DNA from: Dermanyssus gallinae
Taxonomy: Eukaryota > Arthropoda > Arachnida > Mesostigmata > Dermanyssidae
NCBI GenBank assembly: GCA_003439945.1
Contig: QVRM01003920.1
Span: 211,501 to 275,500, forward strand
Reading direction: 5' to 3'
Length of the DNA stretch: 64,000 nucleotides
Shown: one piece after another, positions 1-11,532 of the stretch
Layout of the letters: every line of letters starts with the position of its first letter
Position numbering within the stretch: the first letter of the stretch is position 1
Made by a program: the position numbers and the translations under genes
Notes under the pieces: model-generated
The model's database searches: none
The model's input: the letters and a program-made list of their open reading frames with translations, nothing else
What the model was told of the DNA's origin: nothing

Positions 1-2
1 CG

Positions 3-194
3 GCGGCTGGGTGGGCGTCACCGGCAGAAGGAGAAGGTCTCCTCCATGAGCCGCCGAAGGCTGGCTCAGCCTCAGCGTTGTGTGATGGATCGGGCCCCGG
101 GGAGGGATCAGCACCAGAAACAGCGGCGGCGGCAGCAGCAGCTGCCCTAGCTACCGGCCCCGTTGTCGTCGGCCTTTGCCGAAAAGGGCCATGA
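3..194 (+). other. GC-rich edge with an open frame, possible partial coding exon
   Basis: The frame starting at base 3 is open from the window edge to a TGA at 192-194, giving 63 residues rich in Ala, Pro, Gly, Ser and Glu with a run of eight alanines encoded by mixed GCG/GCA codons. It lies in a CpG- and CAG-rich block reaching about position 370. It could be the disordered C-terminus of a gene beginning upstream, or simply GC-rich repeat DNA that lacks stops. No domain is recognisable, and the other frames are also fairly open, as expected for this composition. Confidence 0.2.
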
Positions 195-370
195 GTTTGC
201 ACCGTTGCTCGGCCTGCTTGGGCCGTCCGTCTGCCCGCGTGCTGGCCCGCACGGCCGATCGTCGTCGTCCTTTGACTACAGGCCCCGCGGCGTCGTCAGC
301 AGCAGCAGCAAAGGCAGCAAAAGCTGCGGCACTCGCACAACACCACCATGGGTGGCCTTTGCTTGTTTGA

Positions 371-3260
371 CGCCCCTCATCCCTTCACTTCCCCCCTGCA
401 GTCCCCCCGGCGAAAAGATTGGGAAGGGACGACCGAAGGGAGGGAGAGAGGGAGGCATTGAAACAAGCCCCTCAATGTGCAATACACTTAGATCGACAGC
501 ATAGCTCACGTTTACTTCGCATATATATGGCATAAATACATTGACGCACGCGAGCGTGCGCCAAACGACGACGACTAGGCACAGACTTTGCGCGGACGCC
601 CAGTGCGAACGAAATACACGCATTTACACCGCACCTCCATATGCTTGCGTATGCGAAACCTACGCACCAGCGTTCCCTAGTAGGTCGTACACGTCCCATA
701 CGACGACGAAAGCAACATACAGACGCTGTTTGCATACGTTCGAGCATATTTTCACATATAGAGCAGAGGGGAAAGGAAGGGTGCGACCGAAAAACAGGGG
801 GACGAAAGAGAGGGAAAAGTAAGTGAGATGCGCAAGGGAATAGAAGAGAAACCGAGGCCGTTGGTGGAAATTGATGGCAAACCTTCGAATTCAGAGCAAA
901 GATGTTGCCAACAAAATACGACAACGGCCAAGAAAAACCAATAAAATAGACATGGGGCCGCAGCAATCGCAGGTTGTTATACGCCATTGGTCAGCCAGAG
1001 TTACATCTAACCTATTGAGTGCGGGTTCTGACGCTACCCACGGCACTACAACACCATCATTGGAACAACTCCTTTTTGTTATATATTTTTAATTTTTTTC
1101 CCAACGTCGCTGCAGTAAGGACAACGGCTTACATGAAGAGTCCCACTGCTGTCGTGTATAGACTTTTGGTTGATGACATTTTTTCATACCTTTAACCCAT
1201 TATTTAGAAACAGTCATATCGAAAAGGCCGGACATGTTGAGACATCTAAGGTTTCCCCAACAGTCTTTGTCAAGTACCGCACCACTGATTCTCAGCGTTA
1301 TGGTTTATCGCTTATTTTTAATGAGCATCGCTCAAAGAAAATTTGATCGATGGTGAGGTCAAACCGGCGGCATCCCGGTAAACTAGAACCATGGCTAGCG
1401 CAAAATCTTCGTAGACCATGCTGTCAAAAAAATAAAAAGGGCTATTTTTAGCACTTACGTGTTAGAGGCATAAATACAGTTAACCGACAACGGCATATTC
1501 GAGGACATGATTCTGGCTAAAAATTCCCTCAAGTGCAGTATGACGCAGTGATTGCCTCTAATTGCAGGCATTAACCTTGTGAGGCTATTGCCAAAACCCT
1601 GAGGAGCTACCAAAACCAGGAGACGACTGCTGGCAACAGCCGTTATTTCGATACATGAACATTCGATACGTGTGCCCTGCATGAGAGCAAATATCGCTTA
1701 GGATAAACAAGAAAGATACAGAAAGTGCTGGCATCGTGGATATCACAGGTCTGATAAATTGTGTCAGCAGTGGCTGTCTTGGTGTTAGCCAACATCATAC
1801 CCTGGAATCTGCTGGCGACAAATACACGAAAACGGCATACAGACCCAACTTTCATAATAATGGGGGTGCTCGATAGATGGTGAGAAGAGTGAAATAAAGG
1901 AAATTATGGTCTCTAAGGGAGACCGGTACAAAGTGTGCACTCCCCAAGAGGTACACTCAGGTGAGTGAGGAGAAGAAAGGGGTTTTATAACAAAGTACCA
2001 AATTGCTTGGCTTAACAGTAGCCAATGTGGAACTGACCATGCATTGGCAGTTAGATATTGAAGCTCTAGCGTAATTAGCGCTGTACACACCCGACATATA
2101 TAAGGCGACTTACAAAGTTCTAAAGCGTAGGTTATAAGGCGACTCATGAAATTCAACTCCATGGAGGCTCACTTGTGGTACATAAAACTTCGTTGATATA
2201 TCTACTATGTTATGCAACTGCAGTCTAAAGCAGTGGTTGTTACGAGATTATTTGGCACGCTCAAATTATGAGCTTTGTATCTTGTCTACCTTCGAGATTA
2301 TTTTCCTGCAGATTCCTGAAGAGATCGCGCCCCATAAGCGAAATTATACCTGTACCATATTGTTACAAAAAAGACTCCCGAAATCAGAAATAATAGATCT
2401 AGCTGATTACCGAGCAACACTTGGTGTAACGGCTTCTCCTAGCCGAGCTAATGCGACATTATCCTGTCCCAATCGGCAAAAGGCCCATGAGCTTACGTTC
2501 TCCGCGCGTACACTCTTGGAATCCTTGTTGACGATGCTTCACTGCAAATCGAGCCGCGTTTAAGCGCCCCTATCATCAAGGCTAAAATGAGCCTATCGGC
2601 GTCATACGGCGTCATGGCCAATTGGTGGCTCACGCAGCTTCAGGCGCAGACCACTACACGCGACTATCAACAACAGTTTTGCCACGGTGCTTCGTATCGC
2701 GGAGTTTGCCTGCAATAGAGAGTTTGCTAACCTTAGCTGAGTTAAAGTTGCTAACCTTAGCTGAAAGGCTGTCCATCAGACAGGATGGCACTTATAACTG
2801 AAAGCTACTTATTGCAATCTTTGCGATAACTTAAAGTTTTCCCTCTTTGCATTGCCTAAATAAGGGGCAGACATTGATTCCTCACTAAACGCCTGTCCCA
2901 GCGGGCGTCTGAAAGTTTACCGCCAGCCCAAATTTCCAGTCGAAAGAAAGAGAAGCAAGACTACTCTAGAGATGCCGAGTTCTAGGTGTTCAACTGCACA
3001 CAGCTGCCTAGACCATCCATTTTTTAATAGCTGCACCTGATGAACTGCTCGCGTTCGTCAGTTTTCTGAATCGGTGGCCAGCGACCAGTACGTGAGGCAG
3101 GCAGCAAACAAAGCACGCTTTGATAAGCCTCCGCGGATAAATAGTTCGGGGATAAACAAAAAGGGGTGAAACAGTTCAATCAAGTATAATTACAGTACAT
3201 AGAATAAGTGGTGTCGTTTGGCTGAAATGCTATATGTGGAATAAAAACAAGTTGTTTAGT
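371..3260. other. no recognisable gene
   Basis: I see no conserved domain in this stretch. An open frame at 2207-2563 (+) contains a good acceptor-like site (pyrimidine-rich then CAG near 2310), but its protein resembles nothing I know. The rest is AT-rich DNA with many stops. Confidence 0.4.
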
Positions 3261-3289
3261 GACATTTTTGCAGACATCTTGCAATCCAT

Positions 3290-3640
3290 GCAAGCCTGCC
3301 CACCAACACTGCTAGACTCTTGCTTAATAATGTCCCACGTACAGTGATCCAGAGAATTGAGATCTGGACTGCTAGGCGTCCTGGAATGCTTGTTTTAGAG
3401 CATGCTCATATGCTCCGCCAGCATGTCTTGCACTAAACGATAAGTATGAGCGGGCACGTGGTTCTGCTGAAGCATGCATTACAACCCATTAGACACAGAT
3501 TGTATCCGCAATTCACCACCGTTTAGGGAACATGCAAGCACATTTCCTGTGCCTTTGTTTAGCATTTTTGAACAAGTATGGTGTCATCTTGGTGTCTTCT
3601 CTAGCCTGTTGACACCACATCCTAGATACCACAATGCAAA
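3290..3640 (-). pseudogene. decayed Tc1/mariner-superfamily transposase fragment
   Basis: Minus-strand translation gives a stretch ending LQQNHVPAHT, then RLVQDMLAEH, one in-frame stop, and then SSPDLNSLDHCTWDIIK. This is the second and third catalytic block of IS630/Tc1/mariner transposases (usual forms: Q-D-N/G-A-P-A-H-T and S-P-D-L-N-P-L-D/E-W). The catalytic Asp of the first block is replaced (N-H-V instead of D-N-A), and upstream sequence is frameshifted. It belongs to a different lineage from the mariner at 3969-5288, which has S-P-D-L-A-P-C-D. No terminal repeats were found. It is a dead remnant. Confidence 0.6.
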
Positions 3641-3968
3641 TGAAGAAAGATCTTTACGTCTACAGTAATTATCTTCTCGTCAAAGAGAGGACATCAAATT
3701 TGCAGTTTAAAGCGCGTATCGCAGCACGAGAATTGCCCAATCGCACTCTATTGTACTATAGATCATTTGCTCTGCTGCGTCGGGACCCAGTGCTGCTTCT
3801 TCTGCAGCTGCGTACTTTGCAACAACTTTGGTTATTGTTGTTTTCAGAGAAAGAAATAACCCAGTTATTTTATAGGAGATTCGCCCAGCGCAGAGAGCGC
3901 AAACAATAGCTGACATTTCTTAGACAGACACAAATTATATTAAATCAAAACACGACATGTTTTAGATA

Positions 3969-4000
3969 CGAGACGTGTTCAAAAAGTATCGCGACTTTTG
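3969..4000 (+). repeat. mariner terminal inverted repeat (3' side of transposase)
   Basis: 32 bp beginning CGAGACGTGTTC and flanked by TA. It is the inverted counterpart of 5257-5288 with one mismatch at position 6 of the repeat. Confidence 0.9.
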
Positions 4001-4114
4001 TGTTTTTTCAAAAAGTATTCATTTATTCATGAATATCTATTTTGTCCCCTTCAAAGTAATCCCCATGAGATATTATACACTTAGGCCAACGGTTTTTCGA
4101 ATCTTCGAAGCACT

Positions 4115-5083
4115 TCAAAAAACCATTTTTTTTATCTTGTTCAGCTCCTCCTTCGATGCCGTCTTTATCTCGTCAAGCGTAGCGTAACGTCGTCCTTTCA
4201 TGGGCCTCTTCAGTTTAGGGAACAAGAAAAAGTCACAGGGGGCCAGATCTGGGGAATACGGTGGCTGCGGCATCATTAGTGTGTTGTTTTTGGCCAAAAA
4301 CTCGCGCACAAGCAACGATGTGTGAGCAGGGGCGTTATCGTGGTGCAAAAGCCAATTTTTGTTCTTCCACAAATCCGGGCGTTTCTGGCGGATTGCTTCG
4401 CGCAAATTGCGCATAACTTGCAGGTAATATTCCTTATTGACCGTTCTACCCTGTGGCCAGAACTCATGATGCACCACGCCCCTGCAATCGAAGAAAACTG
4501 TCAGCAAAACTTTCACATTCGACCGAACTTGGCGCGCTTTTTTCGGTCTTGGTTCGTGCGGCAGCTTCCATTGAGATGATTGAGCTTTGGTTTCCACGTC
4601 ATAACCATAAACCCACGATTCGTCACCAGTTATGACCCTCTGGAGCAAATTTAGGTCGTCGCGGACAGAGTCCAACATCTCATTAGCAATGTTCATGCGA
4701 TGCTGTTTTTGGTCGCAATTGAGCAATTTTGGTACGAATTTCGCGGCGACCCGTCTCATACCCAAATCATTGATAAAAATCGAATGGCACGAGCCAATCG
4801 ATATGTTTAGGTCCTCAGCAACTTCTCTAACGGTGATTCGACGATTGGCCAATACCATTTTCTCCACTTCATTAATTTTTTCGTCTGTTGTTGAAGTGCT
4901 CGGGCGTCCGGCACGCTCTTCGTCGTTCACATCTTCTCGGCCTTCTGAGAACATTTTGTACCACCGATAAACGTTGCTTCGGTCCAAGGTAGCTTCTCCG
5001 TATGCCACAGTCAACATTCGGAATGCATCCGCGCACTTAATTTCGTTTTTCACAAAAAATTTGATACAGGTTCTTTGATCCAT
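4115..5083 (-). CDS. mariner transposase, C-terminally frameshifted
   Basis: The enzyme cuts and pastes its own element in the nucleus. The ATG at 5081-5083 (protein MDQR...) is chosen; the frame is open 15 codons further upstream only with a non-ATG start. The 322 residues contain an N-terminal paired-type helix-turn-helix region (about 1-60), a linker with AGRPS, a second HTH (about 85-103), and the catalytic triad D154 (GDESW), D249 (HHDNAPAHT) and D284 (SPDLAPCD), with 34 residues between the last two, as in mariners. Full-length relatives are about 345 residues. Here the frame ends at KKMVF because a run of eight A (plus-strand T, 4125-4132) is one base out of phase; conserved C-terminal codons follow in another frame down to about 4030. 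The same frameshift is present in the second copy. Confidence 0.9.
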   Translation of the reverse strand: MDQRTCIKFFVKNEIKCADAFRMLTVAYGEATLDRSNVYRWYKMFSEGREDVNDEERAGRPSTSTTDEKINEVEKMVLANRRITVREVAEDLNISIGSCHSIFINDLGMRRVAAKFVPKLLNCDQKQHRMNIANEMLDSVRDDLNLLQRVITGDESWVYGYDVETKAQSSQWKLPHEPRPKKARQVRSNVKVLLTVFFDCRGVVHHEFWPQGRTVNKEYYLQVMRNLREAIRQKRPDLWKNKNWLLHHDNAPAHTSLLVREFLAKNNTLMMPQPPYSPDLAPCDFFLFPKLKRPMKGRRYATLDEIKTASKEELNKIKKMVF

Positions 5084-5256
5084 TTTTTTGAATAGGTAAA
5101 AATCGAAGACGATCCAAAACACGTGCAAGCAAAGCAGCTGTCAACAATTAAGTGAACATTCAAAATGGCCGAGCTTGTCGGCATAAGTGAGAGACATGAG
5201 TACCAACATAACGCCACAAAAAATCGAAATTCGAATATACGTAACCCGCGAAAATT

Positions 5257-5288
5257 CAAAAGTCGCGATACTTTTTGAACACGCCTCG
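5257..5288 (+). repeat. mariner terminal inverted repeat (5' side of transposase)
   Basis: 32 bp ending AACACGCCTCG and followed by TA. It pairs with 3969-4000. Confidence 0.9.
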
Positions 5289-5290
5289 TA

Positions 5291-6876
5291 TGTTTGTTTT
5301 GACCTAGTGTAAATTGATCTCAATTGCAAAGCAGAAGCTTATGTTTCATGATGCTATTTTGCTTCTGCGTTAATGTTGAAATCATACAGTGAGCTCTTTG
5401 GTAACTTCTTTTGTTAATTGTGAGCCCTAAGTGCTAAACATTGCCCTAGGAACATGCACGGATAGGCGTGTTTCTTGTCTTATTGCGGTATCGTTTTTGA
5501 AAGAGGTCTCTGGCAAGCAACATTTTGCAGTACCACTAACTGCAAAAGGAAACAACCGCAGCAGGGATACCCTAAAAATTAAATTAAGTGCGCTTCAGTA
5601 TGGCACATGTTCTATATTTGCGTTTACGGTCGATGAAGATTAAGCCGTGAAATGTTTTGCGATGCTTTTCTTTCGTAGGCCTTTTCTATAGATACGTATC
5701 AGCCGAGCGGTGGTCATGCTTTGTATTCTGCACAGGCAATCAAGGAAAGGCGGGATATGTCCGTAGTAATCCTATAAGCTCACTTGGTGGTGAACTGCAT
5801 CTGTTATATAGTACCTGTGTATATATAGTCGTTTGGATTACTTGTTTGCAAATCTGTTGCTGTTGTAGTAGACTAAGAATTGCCCATGTAGCACTGGAGA
5901 GTGAAATCAATAGGGTGATTTAGAGGTGGCGTGAAACATAATTAACTTGCGTGATTTTCTAAGGGTTTCTAGAGTCGACTTAGAAGTTGGCATAAAGAAA
6001 TACAAATCATAAAATGCAACCACTATCAGGAGCGTCTGTGCGATCTGAGCAAGCTGACTCTGTTCGCTCGATTGCGCGATTTAATTCATATATCATAATT
6101 ATCAACTGGTAATGACTAATACCTTGATTAATTAAACTCGTTGAGGCAAATCTTAGTCGGAAATTTATAGAGGAAAGGGTGTATTGTATACTGTACGAAG
6201 AGCGGAGTTTGACGCAAGTTTTTGCAGTATGAATACGTTGACGAGTCAGCGTTTTACCTCTGAATGCTAACTCGATGGTTTTGTCGAAGCATGTGCCTTT
6301 TACCGTTAATGCATCTCTAATTATTTTAAAAAATCAACCACTACACCCGGGAGACTACACACGACTTGCCGCAAGTGTAGGCGATTAACGAACAACCAGC
6401 CAGTAAGACCAAGGCCGACTGGACGAATTCATTCTTATTATATCCGCAAGACTTGCTCGACCTTGGAACGGAATAATGAAACTGCTCAAAAACATCTGGC
6501 TGGTGGCGATCAGCGCCTAGCGTGCCAGACAGCAAGCATAAGTGTTATTCTGTGATGAGGCCAGCGCATTAGGTCACAAGCCTAGTTTTGGCCAGAGCTA
6601 AGATAATTGTATTAAGCAGCCAACAAATTGTCGAGCAATTATCTTAATCTCTACATGTATATCTCTGGGATTTTGTCGGTTTTTCAAACTAATAAGACGT
6701 GAAACAATATGGTCAACTTTTTTCTTCTTCTTCGAACGTGGACATTCCAGCAGTGCAGTCGACCCTCATCGTGATCTCTGAAAACTGTGATTTTGTGTAC
6801 TTTCTAAATTCGGCTAGTAGTGTCGTGTAGTATTTTCACGATTCAGCGAACATTTGTGTTGTAGTGTGACATCGAG
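5291..6876. other. no recognisable gene
   Basis: AT-rich DNA with short unrelated open frames. The last 170 bases before 6877 could be a 5' UTR of the candidate exon that follows, but no core promoter could be fixed. Confidence 0.35.
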
Positions 6877-7128
6877 ATGAAATTATTACGTTTACCAAGG
6901 CAGTTACAAACAACACCGCAGAATAATGAACGTGGTTCTTCGTGCGGCGACGATGAGGACGACAGCGACAACTTCGGCGCTAGACCCGCGAGCAGCAACC
7001 ATAATTTGCCTCGTTATCGCAATTACGCAACGAAACCGCCGGAAAACGCTCTATATGCCGCGGCCGGTCAAGGGGTCAAAGTAGTAGCAGAAGCGTTAAT
7101 AAGTGGGAAGGAGGTCAGGAAAAAGTAG
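6877..7128 (+). CDS. candidate small coding exon, unknown product
   Basis: An ATG opens an 83-residue frame (MKLLRLPRQLQ...) with an acidic patch (GDDEDDSDNFGARP) and a central part that reads like ordinary protein (NLPRYRNYATKPPENALYAAAGQG), ending in KEVRKK and a stop. Several GT dinucleotides could serve as donors (for example in the codons after AAAG near 7067). No family is recognised. It could be the first coding exon of a host gene with large introns, or a chance frame. It is directly followed by an R1 remnant, which weakens the case for a terminal exon. Confidence 0.25.
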   Translation: MKLLRLPRQLQTTPQNNERGSSCGDDEDDSDNFGARPASSNHNLPRYRNYATKPPENALYAAAGQGVKVVAEALISGKEVRKK

Positions 7129-7179
7129 CAGCAGCAGCAAAGAATATCTAGGTGGTAGGGGAGAATATCCCTGGAGCTC

Positions 7180-7600
7180 AAAGGGCATGCCCTCGCGTCA
7201 TCTCGCCACGCCAAACCATACCTTGAAGTGACCCTAGGTCCAGCACCCATTATCTCACCGCACATTAGATGGGTTACGCAAAAGGTGATAGAAGCGTCGG
7301 CCAACCTGGTTCGTATAGTACCCCGGGAGGGCGGCGCCTCGGATGCTAAGCGGCGCCTATAGTCGCTGTTGCAGAAGTGGTCGCGCCCTGTGTCGCATCT
7401 CTCTATTGGTGCTCAGAACGGCTCTCAACGGAATGTGGCAATAGGGCGTACTGGACGGTCTCTACGGACGTCCTGGTCGTTCTCTCATGCCCATGGGACA
7501 TGCTGGCAGATGAGGGGAGCACGCGGAAACTAGACGGGAAGATACTGGGGACTAAACCCCCGAGAGGCCACAATTCTTTTGTAGGTCAAAACGTCCACCA
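7180..7600 (+). pseudogene. R1-clade non-LTR retrotransposon remnant (post-RT C-terminal region)
   Basis: In frame from 7240, the translation reads ...SPHIRWVTQKVIEASANL, then VRIVPREGGASDAKRRL and a TAG at 7360-7362. In a second frame it continues VAPCVASLYWC... then YWTVSTDVLVVL and WDMLADE. This order (A..L.R+.P...G....KR-LL, then lYgapvW, then Y-R-T-V-S-T-..-VLAG..P-WDL-A-ER) is the region after the RT core in R1-type elements, also seen in the copies at 22.4, 38.2 and 59.8 kb. At least one frameshift separates the two parts. It is a non-functional fragment. Confidence 0.6.
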
Positions 7601-9827
7601 ACCTGCCTGCCGAACACATATGAAATATGTGAACACACTGCGCACATGACCGCTCCCGCGATTAAAAGGGGCGCTGGACTAAGATACCTGGACGGGCTCG
7701 TGCGCAAAAAATCCGGCTGGACATTCACCTCCGGGCGCTTGATGCCCCCCCCCCCCCGGATACAACCCGGCAGAATACGCTTCCTGCTCTGAACGCACCC
7801 AAAGTCTAATGACATGGTTGCATCATGAAGCTCCCCATTCCTGGTCTCGAAGCAATGGTTCACAACTTCGAACCAGGAGAGATTGAGGGTAGTGGACAGT
7901 GCGCTCGAGTTAGATTAAATCATATACTCATTCTCTCTTCTTACGTTTAGTTCTACACTGCCCGACATAACATTAGCGGATGTGCGTAAATGGATTATCG
8001 CCTCCTGGAAAAAAAAGTGGTGAAGGAGATGACGCCAACTGCGACACCGCTGCGATAGCGGCGGCTGCCGAAGCCTCTAAGGCGCTCCAAGAAGAAGAAG
8101 GCGCTCCAACAAGAACAACGCTAAGAGGATTGGACTACCATAGGCGAAGGTGGCAAACGGACAAAAAAAGAGGCAACACCGCAGGTTACCACAAGTGGGC
8201 GGCCTGAGGCAACTGTTTTTGCTGCTGATAATAATTTGCTGGAGAAAAATTCTATCGCTCTTTTCGCTGATGTTGTGAGACATCTTAGAGGAAAAGTTGA
8301 GACACCCCGTTTCACACGAGCTGGTGTGACCTTGTTATTGTCGCCGAGATGTGCGTAAAGAAGGAAATCTGCGGTGTGTATCCAATACCCAGCGACACAA
8401 CGATTGTTAGCGCCTTGGGATATGGGTTACTACACGAGGTGTAGTTGCGGCTATTCGAGTCTGAGCGAAAAACGTCCGAACTGACACAGTTGTGCACACT
8501 GAATAACTAATTCTAACTTTTGCCGAAATCGATTTTATGACGTAAATTCGTCTGGGCCTGAAAACCCATGAAGTGCTGCTCTACAGGAAGACACACTAAT
8601 ATTAGTACTGCTACAGCTCAAATGACGCACTTCTAACTAACAGCAGTGTATCACAGAAAAAATACTCTTACTAACTTCCGATGTGTTAACGTATAGTTAT
8701 TTTACTCATAATGGGGTGTAAACAATTAAACCAACTATAATCAACGCCATAGTCACGCAAATTGAGGTAGCAATTTAGAGTGCGCTTTCGGCTGCTCATC
8801 CCCAATTATCTATTCAGGTAACGCCGTCTATGGCCCCTGGCGGCGCCTCCGAAAAGTCTTAGAGAGTTTTTGTAGACAGCTCGAACTGGCTCTCCGCTCA
8901 GCTCAGAACATTCTGGCAGTCTTTCAGACACTGCGAAAGTCGATCATGGTGGTGCAAGAGGGTCAGCCGGTTGCTCCACAAACGACTCCTAATGTAGCGC
9001 AATCGTTTAGCCAAGCACTCTATCCTCCAAAAAAAACCCTTGACGAGCACTCGCTGTGGAGGAGCTGGTGACACTATGGGGTCATCTTGTTCCGATTCTA
9101 GAGATGAATAGACATCTGGACCTTCGTCAGTGGACATCGCCGCTGACGCAGGGCAGCACCGCAGCGCCACTAACCCTGACATCGACAATTCGAGTTCCGA
9201 CGCCGATCGCGCCGTCAACTGCCTTTGCTTGCGCTATTCAACGGTAGTCCGTAGTCCGCCAGAATCTGAAAATGCTCTAAGTTCCGGGTGGTGTGATTGT
9301 CTATAGCCGCTGCCGAACTGGCCAGCACGATCAAGTCGATTTGCTCAGCGAAGGATCTGGAGACTTGGTTGCGTCTGGCTTAGTTTGAAACAATTGTGTT
9401 TCATAATCGGAACAAACTTAGTCGATTTAGTAGTCGAAAATATGGTTAATTGCTAATGCAGTTAAAACTGCTACAAAAGCGTCCTTACAAAATATTTGCT
9501 ACGTTTGGACTAGATGGAGGTACTGCGAGGAATGTCAAATTGAGTGCTTGTGAAACTTTGATGTTTAAATGTATATTAAGTGTAAACTTAAATGTATAAA
9601 TAAAAGTTTAAAAATTACTACTGTATGTAATATTTAGCTAAAGCACATACTAAGATGTTCTAGACAAAACTAAGCAAAGCATGTAGGGTCTAACCGACAA
9701 GACGGCGGTAACTTATAATGAGATGTCTCATTCAACTAACCTGAAAACACTTTAGCGCATCCAACCAATGGCTTTGACCTTCGCAGGATTCTTGAACGAG
9801 TGAAAACATTTTCCTATTCCTTTTTAA

Positions 9828-9830
<3 letters not shown>
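7601..9830. other. no assigned gene
   Basis: Contains a C homopolymer of about 14 bases near 7746-7758, a plus-strand frame at 7980-8207 rich in Ala and basic residues, and a minus-strand frame at 8898-9218 with an acidic N-terminal part and a basic Arg/Leu-rich C-terminal part. Either could be a fragment of a retroelement first ORF, but no zinc knuckle or other signature is visible. Confidence 0.3.

Positions 9831-9867
<37 letters not shown>
9831..9867. repeat. (TA)n microsatellite
   Basis: An uninterrupted TA run of about 37 bp. Confidence 0.95.
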
Positions 9868-9871
<4 letters not shown>

Positions 9872-10499
9872 TTTGCATAGTCTTTTTAATTTAAAGAGTA
9901 GTATGCCCAGAACCAGTATATTATTATGTAAGTAGGCACATTTTGAAGCCCTAAAGCCCCCTTCCTACAGTAAGGAATAATGCGTGCGGCTTCTGATGTC
10001 GTACTCATCACTGAAACGGCGGGTTCTCATTGTGTATCCGGTACATGACGTTTCTGCGGCACCAGGAACAACAGCGTCTTCAGTGAATATGGCTATGAAG
10101 AATGCTGGAGCACTACGATTGTTTCACGCCAACAGGTGTACGTATTGGGGAATTTCTAACAGGCGCTTTCTATTAGTTTTCCTTATTTTGTTTTATGTAG
10201 AAACTTCGAAACAGTGTATTCATGGCAATTTGAATTCAAACATACCAATCTAAAGAAAAATATATTCGTGCCAAAAAAAATCTTCGTGTTTATATATATG
10301 CAACGAAGATGACGCGAAGGCCACGAAGGCAACATTTTTACTTTGGGTACTACAGCTGACCTACTATTAGTGCAAAAACAAACCTAAGGTATAGCAGAAG
10401 CACCACAGTCAGCACCAATACGCGACAAACGGCTACTAACTTTAGTGCTCTCGACCATTATAGAGGTGTAACAACATCATCAGGGGATATGGTTGCCTT

Positions 10500-11260
10500 A
10501 GAGACTTCAACATTCACCATTGGAGAAGGGGGGAGGGGGGGAGATGGTGGGGGTGGGGAGTGACGACAGCCATGAGGGAAGAACTCGGCAGAATCAGAGG
10601 CAATGGCAAAGGTTGTTGTTATTGGGAACGACGGCAGCCGCTGCCGCCGCCGCAGCAGCAGTAGCAGCAGCAAAAGCAACAGCAACAACGGACCCCCAGC
10701 GGAGGTACAACAAGATATATGGTTGGCCGGTGTATGGCTGACCTGTCAGTCAGCTCAGTTCGACAACAAAGCCGGCCCCGGGGGTTAGACATGTCGGACT
10801 TTTTCATCCTTTCTCCTCTTCGTTTCTTCTTCTTCGCAACTCCGTGTTCGTCCCTCGCTCGTTGCAGAGCACGGCGTACCTTTGACAGACAGCGGCGTCT
10901 CTCTGTTCGCCACAAGGTCAGCCGCACTTGGAAGCGACCGCTACGAGCCCGGCTACCACCCCCCTGGGGCATAACAACGCCAAACAGCTGCCTACTAGGT
11001 GGCTAGGTGAAGCTCGAAGATACTTTGCTCCCCCTCCCCTCTCGTTCTCTTGCCTCTATCTGTTCTCCCGGTCCCCAACTCTCCATTTCTCTCTCTCTTT
11101 CTCTCTCTCTTTTTCTCTCTGTGTCTGTCTTCCCTTGAGAGCAGATTACGGAAGATGTATGCTGGACGCTCTCCGTGTTCGAGAACCCCCCCCCCCCCCC
11201 CCGCTACAAGACCATGTGGCGGTAACGCCGACCACTGCTTCAACAATGATTTTCGGTTAT
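10500..11260. repeat. GC-rich block with G, CAG/GCC, CT and C tracts
   Basis: Holds a purine-rich tract (10525-10560), mixed CAG/GCC triplets (10625-10690), a CT-rich tract (11085-11130) and a C run of about 15 (11188-11203). Open frames on both strands translate to low-complexity protein in every frame, so none is called. Confidence 0.6.
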
Positions 11261-11489
11261 AGGAGAATATTGGAATTGTTGCCGGTGATGTTGACTTAAT
11301 CCCTAATTCGCTATCGACCTTAGCCCAAGCAGTTGACTACTAGACAATCTTAGAGCTGCACGGTTTGCTCGAATATTTGCATGTTGTAAATATTTCAGGT
11401 CACCGCCAGCAAGACATATACAATACATAATAGCTAATCGCGGCGCTGACTAAGCTCCAAAGCACATGGGAAGCTTTTGCCAAATGCGA

Positions 11490-11532
<43 letters not shown>

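Larger units (their letters stand above)
3969..5288 (-). mobile_element. mariner transposon, near full length (irritans-like)
   Basis: A 1320-bp element bounded by TA dinucleotides at 3967-3968 and 5289-5290, the expected mariner target duplication. The two 32-bp terminal inverted repeats (3969-4000 and 5257-5288) differ at one position. It encodes one transposase on the minus strand. Length, TIR length, TA target and the DD34D catalytic pattern all fit the mariner family; the transposase resembles the irritans-type mariners found across insects and other arthropods. A second, shorter copy is at 52931-53834. The only obvious defect is a frameshift near the 3' end of the transposase gene. Confidence 0.93.

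Noticed and set aside
4322..4970. Plus-strand frames across the mariner
   Set aside because: Shadows of the minus-strand transposase; the same shadows recur in copy 2.
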